Assembly (NCBI GenBank): GCA_019044685.2
Contig: JAGTXX020000006.1
Coordinates: 1,197,501-1,261,500 of the forward strand
Direction: 5' to 3'
Origin: Nannochloris sp. 'desiccata'
Taxonomy: Eukaryota; Chlorophyta; Trebouxiophyceae; Chlorellales; Chlorellaceae
Length of the DNA stretch: 64,000 nucleotides
The position numbers and the translations under genes were made by a program. The notes under the pieces are model-generated. The model was not told the DNA's origin. It did no database searches and worked only from the letters and a program-made list of their open reading frames with translations. Below are positions 1 through 10,179 of this stretch, in pieces (position 1 is the first letter of the stretch; every line of letters begins with the position of its first letter).

Positions 1-1
1 T

Positions 2-317
2 CACGCTCCGACAGCAATCATTGAGAGACGGCGTGGGGGAACCGAGACGGGGGCCACAAAGGCCGCCGGGCTCAGCCCACCACGCGCCACTGTCACTCAT
101 CAGCTACTGGGGCAGAAACAAGCGCACACAGCTCCTCCAAAAAAGGAAAGAACAAATGCCTGGGAGCCGCCCGCAGGCAGCACACCAGGGAAGCACTCGC
201 CACCCGGTCGCTGGAACAGGAAGGAGACCAGCCGAGCTCAAAGCTCAGCTGCTTTCCCTCTCCGCTCGTCGCTGCCAGGCAGGGTACATCGGATGGTTTA
301 AGTGGAATACAAAGTAA
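2..317 (+). other. Possible 3' end of a gene lying upstream of the window
   Basis: The first 260 bases are richer in G and C than the flanking DNA. Two plus-strand frames are open from the left edge, one ending with a stop near 298 and one at 315-317. Both give basic, Pro/Arg/Gln-rich peptides that resemble no family I know. A coding tail of an upstream gene would explain the composition, but the frame cannot be chosen, and a GC-rich non-coding stretch is equally possible. Confidence 0.2.
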
Positions 318-632
318 CAATCGTTTAATGATGTCATACATGTTTAAGACTTAGATGTGATTACAAGCCGTGGTTCCGCAGTTCGAGCCATGTTGAGATC
401 GCTCCGAAATGATGCCTCAAATTTGGCGCTCGATCATGCCTCATTTGCGTGTGCAGACTAGAAGCATAAATATTTACATAAATAGAAAGTTATCGAGGCA
501 AGTTATCCTGTCAGCCATGACGACGGTGCCATTCGTCTCGGTTTTTTTGAGGTTGAAAATTTTCGCCCATCACAAGCAAATTACAATCACATCGTACTTA
601 TTTAGAACACCATATATTCATATCAGCGAATA
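318..632. other. Intergenic, COQ2 leader region
   Basis: AT-rich sequence with no recognised gene. It holds a 74-codon ORF (409-633, ATG start) whose TAA overlaps the COQ2 ATG by one base. The peptide looks like chance translation of AT-rich leader and is treated as a possible upstream ORF only. Confidence 0.4.
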
Positions 633-1868
633 ATGCTACGTAGGGGAAGCCGTGTGGCCTCCACCTGGCTATCATCGCTTGAATCAGTGGCGGCATCACA
701 ACTGCTCGGCCAGCAACAGCCGAACAGCGCCCAGCAACCTACGCAAACTCACCTGCAGCAACATAGTTACCACTTCAATAGCATAAATAGAAATGGAGCG
801 CCGAATATCACTCTAAGTTCTTCTTTAGCTGCTCTTCATCATCAACTGCTGCTGCCGGGTTCAACATTGTCGCCGTCACTAAGGCAACCTCGCTTTTACA
901 GCACTATTCCTGAAGATCGCCATGAATCCCAGTCGGCTCCTATTTTTAAGACATGGGTTGATAAATTGCCTGCGCCTTGGATTCCTTATGCCCACCTATC
1001 TCGCTTAGAGAAACCAACTGGCACGTGGCTGTTGGCTTGGCCTTGCTTTTGGTCTATAGGATTAGCAGCTCCAGCTGGATCTTTACCAGATATCTATATG
1101 ATAACATTGTTTGGAGTAGGATCTGTACTTTTACGTGGGGCTGGTTGCACAGTGAACGACTTGTGGGACCGTGATCTTGATGGAAAGGTTGAGCGCACAC
1201 GGACACGCCCGCTTCCCTCGGGGGCGGTGAGCCCGATGCAAGCAGTGGGCTGGCTAGGAGCACAACTTGGACTTGGTCTCAGTGTTCTGATGCAATTAAA
1301 TGGGTACAGTCAAGCTCTAGGAGCTTCCTCTTTAGCCCTCGTTGTGACATACCCCTTGATGAAACGAGTGACGGGGTGGCCACAAGCATTTCTAGGCTTG
1401 ACATTCAATTGGGGTGCACTGCTTGGCTGGGCAGCAGTTCGTGGAGCATGTGAATGGGATGTACTACTCCCATTATACTTTGGTGGTGTAGCATGGACGC
1501 TGGTTTATGATACAATCTATGCACATCAAGATAAAAAGGATGACGTGTTGGCTGGAATAAAATCAACTGCGCTCACTTTTGGAAAACACAATAGAGAGTA
1601 TCTCACAGCATTCGTAGCAGCAAATGCAACGTGTATGGGAGCAGCAGGATACGCTGCTGGATGTGGAATGCCATATTATGCTGGCCTTGCAGCGGCAGTA
1701 ACCCATTTAGGCTGGCAGGCGACTACTGTTAATTTTAACGATGCTGAAGATTGCAGCGATAAGTTTAGGAGTAATTTCTGGTATGGAGCAATATTATTCG
1801 CTGGCATTACTGTAGATAAAGTACTTGCTGCCAGTAAAACATTAGCAATCGCAGCGACTGTTGTTTAA
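633..1868 (+). CDS. COQ2: 4-hydroxybenzoate polyprenyltransferase, mitochondrial
   Basis: A UbiA-family prenyltransferase that joins the polyprenyl tail to 4-hydroxybenzoate, the first committed step in ubiquinone biosynthesis at the mitochondrial inner membrane. It is a single exon of 411 aa. Residues 1-105 form a Ser/Gln/Arg-rich targeting region. The family core follows, opening with the conserved PYAHLSRLEKPTGTWLL stretch near 118-134. The first Asp-rich metal/diphosphate-binding motif NDxxDxxxD is at 175-183, and the second, YDTIYAHQD, is at 292-300. Several hydrophobic segments fit the usual multi-span bundle. The length suits eukaryotic COQ2 with a presequence. It converges on the PP5 gene, whose stop lies about 80 bp away. 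The ATG at 633 is the first in frame after the leader. Confidence 0.95.
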   Translation: MLRRGSRVASTWLSSLESVAASQLLGQQQPNSAQQPTQTHLQQHSYHFNSINRNGAPNITLSSSLAALHHQLLLPGSTLSPSLRQPRFYSTIPEDRHESQSAPIFKTWVDKLPAPWIPYAHLSRLEKPTGTWLLAWPCFWSIGLAAPAGSLPDIYMITLFGVGSVLLRGAGCTVNDLWDRDLDGKVERTRTRPLPSGAVSPMQAVGWLGAQLGLGLSVLMQLNGYSQALGASSLALVVTYPLMKRVTGWPQAFLGLTFNWGALLGWAAVRGACEWDVLLPLYFGGVAWTLVYDTIYAHQDKKDDVLAGIKSTALTFGKHNREYLTAFVAANATCMGAAGYAAGCGMPYYAGLAAAVTHLGWQATTVNFNDAEDCSDKFRSNFWYGAILFAGITVDKVLAASKTLAIAATVV

Positions 1869-1949
1869 AATATAATTATTTTTCTAGAAATAATTTGTTT
1901 GGCGATAAATATGAACTTCATTATTTACTTTTACAATCAAATTTTGGTT

Positions 1950-3449
1950 TTACATTCCAAACATTCCATTCATCATTCCCGCAGCATACTGCATTGGTCT
2001 GACGTTGGGATGGGGTGCTGCATTAAATTGTGTAAAATGAGGTACCATATCGTCTCCATTAAATTTAATAAAGGCGCCCTTATTCCCCATCTGATCGCAG
2101 TAATTAGGGGCTGAAAAGATGGTGCAGCAGAATCCATCATGCGTCAATTCGTATCCTTCTTCTTTTACTTCATGTGAACGCACTACAAGGGATAATTCAT
2201 TCTCTGAAAGATACTTTTGAGTAAGATCAGGGCCCCAGGCAACACCAACACCTCGTTTATTGGGCGTTGTACCAAGCTCATCTTGAGGGTCATTCCAAAG
2301 GCACTCACACATGGGACCTTCATCAGGAGGTTCTCTTGTACGATCAATTTTCCTCAAAGATGCCAAATCACCGCCAGGGCAGGTAGGAATGCCCCCATGA
2401 ACCACCATCACCTTGCTGCCCAGAACATAGGCAAGAGGCAAAGCACAAAAAAGTTCTCTAAACAGCTCAACTGCAGATGGACCCAATTTCGCCTTAACTT
2501 CACCATAAAATCCGTAAATGACGTTCATAGACTTGGATTCATGATTTCCACGAGTCAAATGCATGCACTGAGGGTCCAACGCTTTAAAGGCAAGCAGCGT
2601 CAGAATAACTTCAACACTAAAAGAACCTCTATCAACGAAATCACCATTGAAAACATATGGATTATCAGAAGAAGGTAAGCCATTAAGGTCAAATATTCTC
2701 ATAAGATCGTAAAACTGGCCATGAGTATCTCCACACACAGTGATATGAGAAGAGGGTGGGACGTCCAAATCTACAAGTGAGGGTAAAGCGCTCAAAACAC
2801 GATGAGCAGTGAGTAAAATCTGTAGAATGAAACGACGGTGGACCATACGCTGTTCTTTGAACTCTTCCATCATTGCTTTAACGAAATCTAGAGTCAACTG
2901 GTACCCGGCAACACCACCTTCTTGTTGTTGTTGTTGTTCCATTCGGGGACCACTGTAGGATGCCTCAATGTCAATGTCCTCCAAATGAACCGAATCAAGT
3001 GCTGAGGTGGTATCTTCGGGCAGAGCTAGAGCTTCTTCAAACTGGCTTCTTTTGAGTTCTTTAACCGCTTCAGCGAGCTTCTTCCGCACGTCTGGGTCGC
3101 GAGGAGCCAAGCGGGCAGCAGCTCTAAAATCGGAAACGGCGTCTCGAAAATGACTCAAGGCGAATGCGGCGCTGCCACGATGGTAATACGCTTTGGGATA
3201 GTTAGAATCCAAATCTAAAGCCTTGGTGGCATCTTGAATGGCAGAGCCGAATGCTTCCAGTCTTATGTTTGAGACGGCGCGGTTGGAGTAGTAAATAGGA
3301 TTTGTTGGGTCATGTTCAATGGCCTCCGTGTAACCAGTCACAGCTTCGTTGTAGCGGTGATCTTTAAAAGCTTGGTTAGCTACTGCCTTGGCCTTTTCTG
3401 CTAGGAGGGAAGTAGTCGAATCCTGCATGGTGCCTCCATCTACCGCCAT
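1950..3449 (-). CDS. PP5: Serine/threonine-protein phosphatase 5 (TPR-containing)
   Basis: A PPP-family phosphatase with an N-terminal TPR domain, which in this family binds Hsp90 and restrains the catalytic domain. The single exon encodes 499 aa. Three TPR units cover about residues 19-125. A poly-Gln linker at 172-176 comes from a short CAA/CAG tract. The metallophosphatase core shows GDTHG (240-244), GDFVDRG (269-275) and RGNHE (300-304), the canonical metal-binding and catalytic signatures. I chose the ATG at 3449 because it gives the usual PP5 length. The frame stays open upstream to a TTG at 3611, but that extension has no ATG and no family similarity. The gene is divergent from the SERF gene across about 250 bp. 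Confidence 0.95.
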   Translation of the reverse strand: MAVDGGTMQDSTTSLLAEKAKAVANQAFKDHRYNEAVTGYTEAIEHDPTNPIYYSNRAVSNIRLEAFGSAIQDATKALDLDSNYPKAYYHRGSAAFALSHFRDAVSDFRAAARLAPRDPDVRKKLAEAVKELKRSQFEEALALPEDTTSALDSVHLEDIDIEASYSGPRMEQQQQQEGGVAGYQLTLDFVKAMMEEFKEQRMVHRRFILQILLTAHRVLSALPSLVDLDVPPSSHITVCGDTHGQFYDLMRIFDLNGLPSSDNPYVFNGDFVDRGSFSVEVILTLLAFKALDPQCMHLTRGNHESKSMNVIYGFYGEVKAKLGPSAVELFRELFCALPLAYVLGSKVMVVHGGIPTCPGGDLASLRKIDRTREPPDEGPMCECLWNDPQDELGTTPNKRGVGVAWGPDLTQKYLSENELSLVVRSHEVKEEGYELTHDGFCCTIFSAPNYCDQMGNKGAFIKFNGDDMVPHFTQFNAAPHPNVRPMQYAAGMMNGMFGM

Positions 3450-3696
3450 GCTGCTGATGTGAGAATACGTTCCCCTGGCAGCGGCCCAAAATTGTGTTGA
3501 GCAGCAAGAGAATAAAATGAAATATGTGAATAGCTCTATTTGTATCTGAGGTTGTATAGAAATGAAGAGACGTTTCCTGCGTCTTCTTTCCAGAGGAACA
3601 GGTTGACTCAAAGCTCAGAGGCAGAGCTGTGATGGGTTGATTTGAAATTTCTTTGCCGGCTAAGTTAACCCCTGCCTAGGGGACAACAGACCAAAA

Positions 3697-4200
3697 ATGG
3701 TGAGTGCAAGGAATCTAAAGTGATTTGGCAAGATTTGAATTTGATCTAGAGTCTCCCTCTTGAGCAGCGCCCCTTCCAATGCACCAAGTGTTCAAGATCG
3801 ATAGTGTGCGGGTGTTGCGTCGGACGGCACGTATCCAGGCGCTCGCGACAAGCCGCTTTCCACACTGTGCACTGTTCAGCGAGGGGTACTATTTGGGAGC
3901 GGGAGAGGATGCTTTCCAATGATATCCCCTTAAATATTCCTTTTCTGTGATACTATCAACTGTTTTACTCACTTACTACTCTTTTTTGAATTTCTTTTGC
4001 AAAAGGCGCGCGGTAACCAGCGTGAACTAGCTCGCGAGAAGGCCGCCAAGAAGAACGCCAAGGCTGGGGGAAATAAAAAAGACGATGGCTTAACACCCCT
4101 GCAGCGCAAGGAGAGAGACGCCAAGGCATTGGCTGAAAAGCAAGCTCGTAAGGCGGCAGAGAAAGAGGCGGCTGCTGGCAAACAAACGCATCCACATTGA
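3697..4200 (+). CDS. SERF/4F5-family small basic protein, ATG-only first exon
   Basis: Exons 3697-3699 and 4006-4200 encode 65 aa. Exon 1 carries only the start codon: ATG is followed at once by a GTGAGT donor, and the phase-0 intron of 306 bp ends in AAAAG before GCG CGC GGT. The joined N-terminus M-ARGNQRELAREKAAKK is the signature of the 4F5/SERF family, and the DDGLTPLQRKERDA segment also matches. These small, highly charged, largely disordered proteins are known to affect amyloid assembly and bind nucleic acid; their cellular role is poorly understood. Without the splice no ATG opens this frame. The gene lies head to head with PP5 and its 3' end faces MAEA. Confidence 0.85.
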
Positions 4201-4368
4201 TTGACCCAAAGAAGAAACCACGCTGTCAGAAAATGATTGAGCTATCCTACTCTGCTGCTGACTTTTTATTTTTGCATTTTATTTACAGCAGGTCATTAAA
4301 CTAGGACGGTATACAACTCCGCCGTTGATTCATGTAATATTATTTAACCATCTATTCAAAGTACAATC

Positions 4369-5610
4369 TTACATTATATACACTCGACGCAAATCAGGGA
4401 CTTGGTAGCTCGCACCAGTAGTTGGGCACGTTACAATTCCCTCATTCACAGCAGCCATTGCCTTTAACCCTGCTTCGCTGTAAACATACCCATTTGGAAG
4501 TGCCATGGGTGGATTGTGTTCCGACATTACTTCCCCAGTCAAGGCGCAAATAAGCTTGGAATGGACGTGCTTGGCAAAAGGGAGATTTTCCGCTAGTTGG
4601 CGGTAGGTTGGTAGATGCAAAGGATCCCTTGTACCACATCCATCAGACATGCTCTTTGGAGTTTTCAAAGCTGATAGCCCTGCTTGAAGATGAATTTCTA
4701 ATAGGGAAGTAGGTGGTAATGAATGCAGTCTGAACAACTCTGCTTTAAATAATTCAATCAAGTCTAGCCAACGGTGTTGAACCAATAAAGCAGCATACGG
4801 TCCGCATGAAGTATCTGCTTTGAATGCTAATAATGCTGCAGCACGTTGTAGCTCTTCAGGGTACTGTCCAGCCCAGGGAGCGAGGTGAAGACGTGCATGG
4901 GTAATTGCTCCAGTCATGTTTCCGCTCCTCACAAGCTCAACAAATTCTTGAACCCTGAGCTCAAATTCTAGACGGCTTCGGGCCTTTCGGAGCCTTGCAG
5001 AGTTATGATTGCACCATTCCAGTGCCTCGGCGCACTCATGTCTTGCTAAAGAAGCTAAGACTTTCTGTGCACCTTCAAAAACGTGCAAGTCGGTCAGGTT
5101 GGCGAGGCTACCATGCTTGACGAGCTTTGCTGCAGCATCCAAATACCCAAATCTGAGCATGTAGTCCACTAAAATGCGATCGATTCTATGTCTGTTCCAA
5201 TCAATGTGAGCATCGCGGGCTGGCCTGCCTAGGGCTTGCAAGTAATCCAGGCGCGCTCGGCATCTCTGGGCGTCGTCTCGTTCTGTAACGCTGGCGTCGT
5301 CTAACTTGCGTTTTAAGCGATGTAGTTGGCGCCAACATTCTTCTAATTCTTTTGAAATAACATCTCGCGCAGCAGAAGGCTTTGCTGCCGATTTTAGCTG
5401 CTTTAGGGTCTCTTTCAATTCGTCAATGGACTTCTTTCTCTCACGGGCCCTCCGTTTTAAAGACTCGTATGGCACCTGCAGGTTTATATACAACACAGTG
5501 ATAAGATTATCATATGACTAGGGACAATTAGCTGTTTAGGCCTCTTTTCTTAGGCGTGTGATCTCTTCATCCGTTACCTTTATTAATGTGCTTTCTATAG
5601 CTTCCGACAT
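4369..5610 (-). CDS. MAEA/GID9-type E3 ubiquitin ligase subunit (CTLH complex)
   Basis: The minus-strand exons 5610-5578 and 5475-4369 (intron 102 bp, phase 0) encode 379 aa. The splice joins MSEAIESTLIK to VPYESLKRR, reproducing the conserved LKVPYE N-terminus of animal MAEA. A coiled-coil region (about 20-90) is followed by LisH (about 105-140), CTLH and CRA regions (about 145-290). A degenerate Gid-type RING ends the protein (about 310-379), with the hallmark C-A-L-T-G-E-V-M and NPPMALPNGYVYS motifs. In yeast and animals this subunit and RMND5 form the catalytic pair of the GID/CTLH ubiquitin ligase, which degrades metabolic enzymes. The RMND5 partner is not in this window. Confidence 0.9.
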
Positions 5611-5960
5611 GGTGTTTGCAGCACATAGGTCGTTGATCGGGACCTACACTATCACCGAAAAAAGATGACAAGGCCATTGGCTCAGCACAACTTGTATAAG
5701 AAGCTTGCAAAGCAGGGCTAGGAAGAAAATGTTTTGGGTTGAAAGTCACCTCCTCATGAGATCAGGCTGCGACACCCAAATTATTAATTTTCTAGAGCTG
5801 ATACTCAAATATAAATCTGATTGTCAAAATTGCATAAACGAAGAGACAGGCTGACTTCTGGGATCTATTTCTGCCAACTAACTGTCTTGTCTAAATTGGC
5901 CAACGAAACTATTAAGCGAGCCTGAGATAGATCTATTACTTTCAACATAACCAATAGATT
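5611..5960. promoter_or_regulatory. Divergent intergenic region, MAEA / TM9SF
   Basis: 350 bp separate the start codons of two divergent genes, so it must hold both leaders and promoters. I saw no coding similarity. A 60-codon open stretch on the minus strand inside it matches no family. The half next to TM9SF is AT-rich, without a clear TATA box. Confidence 0.35.
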
Positions 5961-8418
5961 ATGAAGATGTGCGCGCACAAGATGTGTGGTCTAAAGGTGG
6001 TAGCGATCCTGCTCGTTTGTCTGCAACTTGGAAATGCTTACTACTTGCCTGGCACATATCCAAAGGTATCTATTAAGAAATTAATCCATTATCGCATAAC
6101 TGAACATATTATCAAACGCAAAATGGCTAAAACAGCCGATTTGATTGCAATTTTGCTTGCAGGAATTCAGAGTTGGCGATCCCTTGTATGGTGAGCTTTT
6201 TCTTTGAGCAGCCTTTGTTGGATTAAAGGGCCTCTATTCTTTAAGAGTTCATCGCAGGCCTTTGTGATCGTATTAGTCTCTCGAAAGGCATCGAGTATTC
6301 TGCAATATAACTTTGAACGCTCTTTTTATTGCAATTCTAACCACCACTGCCCTCGCAACTTTTTCTGTGCAGTTGAAACCAACTCTTTGGTATCTTCTGA
6401 GACCGAAATGCCTTATGATTACTACTCAATGCCTTTTTGCAAGCCTGAAAACGGCGTCAAGAGGTCATCCTCCAGTACAAATCCTGGCACAATTCTCCTT
6501 GGAATCAGAATTGAAAACTCGCCCTACAATTTTTCTATGATGGTAAGCTTGTTTTTAATTTAGAATAGTACTTACTTATAACTTTGATGCATACTGCATA
6601 AAGCACCCAATAGTACTATTGGCTTTATGTATAAATAAGCTAAATCTTCTGTTATTCTTAAAATACAAACAGGTTGAGTCCAAAACACAGCCAGTGTGCA
6701 AAGGAGACGAGTACCCCGACCACGCTGCCCCTGCCTTGTCTAAAACGTCTACCAAGAATCTCCGTGACAAGATTAAGAATGAGTATCGTGTGCGTTTGAT
6801 TCTAGATAATCTCCCAATCACTACATATGCTTTGGAACAAGATCCCGAAAGCGTCCGTCCCGGTTTTGAGGTCGGATACCGTACTGGCCCTGATCAATAC
6901 TTTGTTAACAACCATTTGATGTTCAAGGTATTAGTCCACGAATCTAATGGTCAATACAGCAGATTGAGGCAAGGTGAGGCTGAGCTTGAAGCTGCCGCCG
7001 CCGCTGAGGCATCTGGTCGCAAATTTTTGGCTGTAAAAGAGCCAATCTCGGTGCCTGGACCTGGTGAGAAAATGTATATGGTTGTAGGATTTGAAGTTGT
7101 TGCCTGCTCTATTAAACGCAGTCCTGGTCAAGCTCTTAAAAATATCCCTTGCCCCTCTTCCTACGACGACCCTGGTGCGCCAACTCCACAAGACGTCAAG
7201 GAAGGCTCCCGCATTATTTACACCTATGACGTCTATTGGGGTACTTCTGACATCACTTGGGCTTCTCGTTGGGACGCCTACTTGAAAATGCCTGGTGGTC
7301 GTGTCCATTGGTTTTCAATCATGAACTCTTTAATGGTTGTTGTGGTGATGAGTTGCATCGTTGCAATGATTATGATGCGTACTATTCGCCGTGATTTGCA
7401 GCGTTATGAATCATTGCTTGTAGATGGTGCACCCAACCAGGATGCAGAGGAAAGTGGATGGAAGATGGTCAGTGGAGATGTTTTTAGAACACCTTCTGCT
7501 GCTTTGGCGTTGGCTGTCCATGTCGGTAGCGGTGTTCAAATCAGTGCATCTGCTACTGTCACCCTGTTATTTGCAGCTCTTGGTTTCTTATCCCCTGCTT
7601 CTCGTGGTTCTCTCCTCACTGCTGCTCTTGTTATGTATTTGTTGATGAGCGCGGCTGCTGGTTTTGCTTCCGTCTGGTTGTGGGGTGCTGTCAATAGAAG
7701 CTACGAAGGATGGCACAAGGCATGCTGGAGAGTCGCATGCTTCTTCCCTGGAGTCACTGTCGCTTTGCTCACTGGTCTCAACTTGTTCTTATGGGGCACA
7801 GGATCTTCTGGTGCCATTCCTCTTGGATTCTTCTTTTCTATTATCTTCTTGTGGCTGATTGTTTCTATACCTTTGGCCTACGCTGGAGGTGTGGTGGCAT
7901 CTCGCCGTGAAATTATCAACTATCCTACAAGAACCAATCAAATTCCTCGTCACATCCCTGCACCACATTGGGCATCTCACCCTGCTGTGCTCTTCCTTGC
8001 TGCCGGTCTTCTTCCCTTTGGAACTATCTTTGTTGAGCTGTACTTTGCCATGACCTCTATGTGGCAAGGTTATTTTTACTACATTTTCGGATTTTTATTC
8101 CTTGTAGCTGCTCTCACAGTAGTCATTACCATTGAAGTCTCCATTGTCTGCACCTATGTGCAGCTCTGTGCTGAAGATTACTTGTGGTGGTGGAAATCAT
8201 TCCAACGTGGTGGGTCTGTTGCCGTCTATATTTTATTATATTCTGTTGGTTTCTTATTCAATACATTGCATAATTTGACTGGTATACTGCCAATTGTACT
8301 CTATTTGAGTTATACAGCACTCATGTCGTGGTGTATGTTCTTGGCAATGGGAACTGTAGGGTTCCTGGCGTCGTATATTTTCACAGTTAGGGTGTTTGAA
8401 GCTGTCAAGGCTGATTAA
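5961..8418 (+). CDS. Transmembrane 9 superfamily (nonaspanin/EMP70) protein
   Basis: Exons 5961-6065, 6163-6190, 6373-6542 and 6673-8418 encode 682 aa. Exon 2 is a 28-bp microexon coding for EFRVGDPLY plus one base; the joined GDPLYVETNSL matches the family GDPLYVKVN region. Other signatures are LPYDYYS-like MPYDYYSMPFCKP and GIRIENSPYNF. A signal peptide (about 1-26) precedes a large luminal domain. Nine hydrophobic spans then fill the C-terminal 400 residues. The tail ends in KAD, fitting the KxD/E COPI-binding Golgi retention signal of this family. TM9SF proteins sit in Golgi and endosomes and affect membrane-protein sorting; the exact role here is inferred. The gene converges on NAA10. 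Confidence 0.95.
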
Positions 8419-9046
8419 AAAAAGTATATTGAATCAAGATATAGATAGTTAGAGAAACTATTAACATTAGCAGCATGTTTTAACTTTATTTTTTAGTAGT
8501 TTAGGGGAGAAAGAGAAATGTAGTCCTTCGTCTTATATCTTGGGATAAGCTATAACATGGGTAGCTAGATAGATAATTTTCCTGTTTTGAATATTTTGTC
8601 AACATTTTCTTTCGTGGCCTTGCAAATAATAATCTCAAATCTAGTAAGAATATATCAGTGTCAAAGTATCACACAAGGGCTCAGATCAAATCATCGGTAT
8701 AAAGAAAAGGTGAAATTACATAATAACGAGAAAAAAGTTATAGACGGACATTGCCGCCGTTTATATCTTTATTATTGGGAGCAGCGGAATTTATTAAAGC
8801 AGTTATTAAGAACAGCTCAACAACAACGGGATGAAGTACGTCCTAATCCGGTACATAATCTCCTTCATCAAGAATGTTGATTCAAAATCATTATCATCAT
8901 CACTGTAAAGTTCAAAAAATAAAATCACCCATCGAGGTTAATCTGTTTTGTTTTGTTTTACTTTGTTTCCTGCTAAATATCTCATCATCTGCAGCCTTTT
9001 GTGAGTCCTGTTGCATTTTATTCTACTGCATATAACTACTTAAATT
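8419..9046. other. Convergent intergenic region, TM9SF / NAA10
   Basis: About 630 bp of AT-rich DNA between two convergent stops, presumably both 3' UTRs. A 97-codon plus-strand open frame (8587-8880) starts only with TTG, is rich in AT-biased residues and matches nothing. I see no RNA gene or repeat of note. Confidence 0.5.
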
Positions 9047-9918
9047 TTACTTCTTCCTACCACCTGACCTCCCTTTAGAAGACCCTGCTCCAGGTAACGT
9101 CACTGCCTCTCCTCCCGACGCTCCAAATGGTTTCCTCATGTCAAAAGCATCTTCACCGTCTGCATAGTATTTCTCCTCTGTATCTTGAATATTATAGCCT
9201 AATGTCTCATGATACAGGTGGAAAGCTCCTTTATTAGATACTCGCACGTGTAAAGAACTATATTTGGCGCCAAACACCTCTTCCATTGCTCGCTCTGCAC
9301 AAGAAAGGTTTGTTACGATTAGTGCTTGAATCAGACTTTGTAGGTAGAGAAAGGTTAAATCAACATAGAGAACAATACGTTTAAATTATAGCTATAGAAT
9401 ATTCTGGAAGATGTTTGTAAATAACTTACGTGCTGCGCTCATTAATTTCGTTGCCAAGCCTAGTTTTCGGTGGGTGCGGGCAACAGCCAAAGAAGTGATA
9501 TGACCATGGACATCAGGGCCCTCTTCTTCCCTGCAATCATCGGGGAATAGTAATATATTAAGACGAAGAAGAAAAGGCAATCAAATGATTATTCCAACGT
9601 TCAAAGAGTAAAAAACCAAACTTGCATTTTGGCCAAGACATAGCCGACAATCTTGCCGTCATAGTCTTCTGCTACATACAGAAGCTGAGGCCAGGATAAA
9701 ATGTGGTAGAAGTAGTACTGCAAAATTCATGTGATGTATGGGTTAAAGACTGTTTAGAAGCGTGAAAATGCTTGTGGGTCCTGATCGAGAGAGCAGCCAG
9801 AGAGATCAGATTTTCCACGTTTACTTACTTTGAGAGTATAGTTTTCTGGAAGGCACATTAGATTCGTGCGCTGCATTTGCAGCAAGTCTTCTAATCTAGC
9901 TTGTCTAATGCAAACCAT
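9047..9918 (-). CDS. NAA10: N-alpha-acetyltransferase 10, NatA catalytic subunit
   Basis: Minus-strand exons are 9918-9829, 9717-9626, 9530-9430 and 9294-9047, giving 176 aa. NatA acetylates N-termini exposed after Met removal, on the ribosome with NAA15. The GNAT fold begins [16 protein letters not shown]. It then shows [30 protein letters not shown] and the acetyl-CoA motif RKLGLA at residues 82-87. [14 protein letters not shown] closes the core, and a Gly/Lys-rich tail follows. Intron 2 is best read as GC-AG (GCAAGT donor at 9625): only this junction gives the conserved AKM-EEE and keeps the frame, whereas a GT donor three bases later leads to a stop. The gene converges on TM9SF and runs tail to head with ELP5. 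Confidence 0.95.
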
Positions 9919-10179
9919 TCTGCCAAGTTAATAAAATTTGTGTTCAAGAAAGCGATGATGTTACACAGAAGTTGAATCGCAGACAACGTTCAGAGCTACG
10001 CGTTAAGTTTGAATAGCACTTTGGCGCTGATCTAGTTAGTTCGAAATAAAATTGAAATTTTGATGAGGAAGATTAGACAACCTCTTCATAAACAATACAA
10101 TCGGCGGCGCAAAAGAGACACCTCCAAAATTCTCAGCACTTTTCTTCTCTCTCTCTCTCCTTCTTACAAAACCTATTTA

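Noticed and set aside
3450..3611. 54-residue N-terminal extension of PP5
   Set aside because: The extension starts with TTG, has no family similarity, and the ATG at 3449 gives the usual PP5 length.
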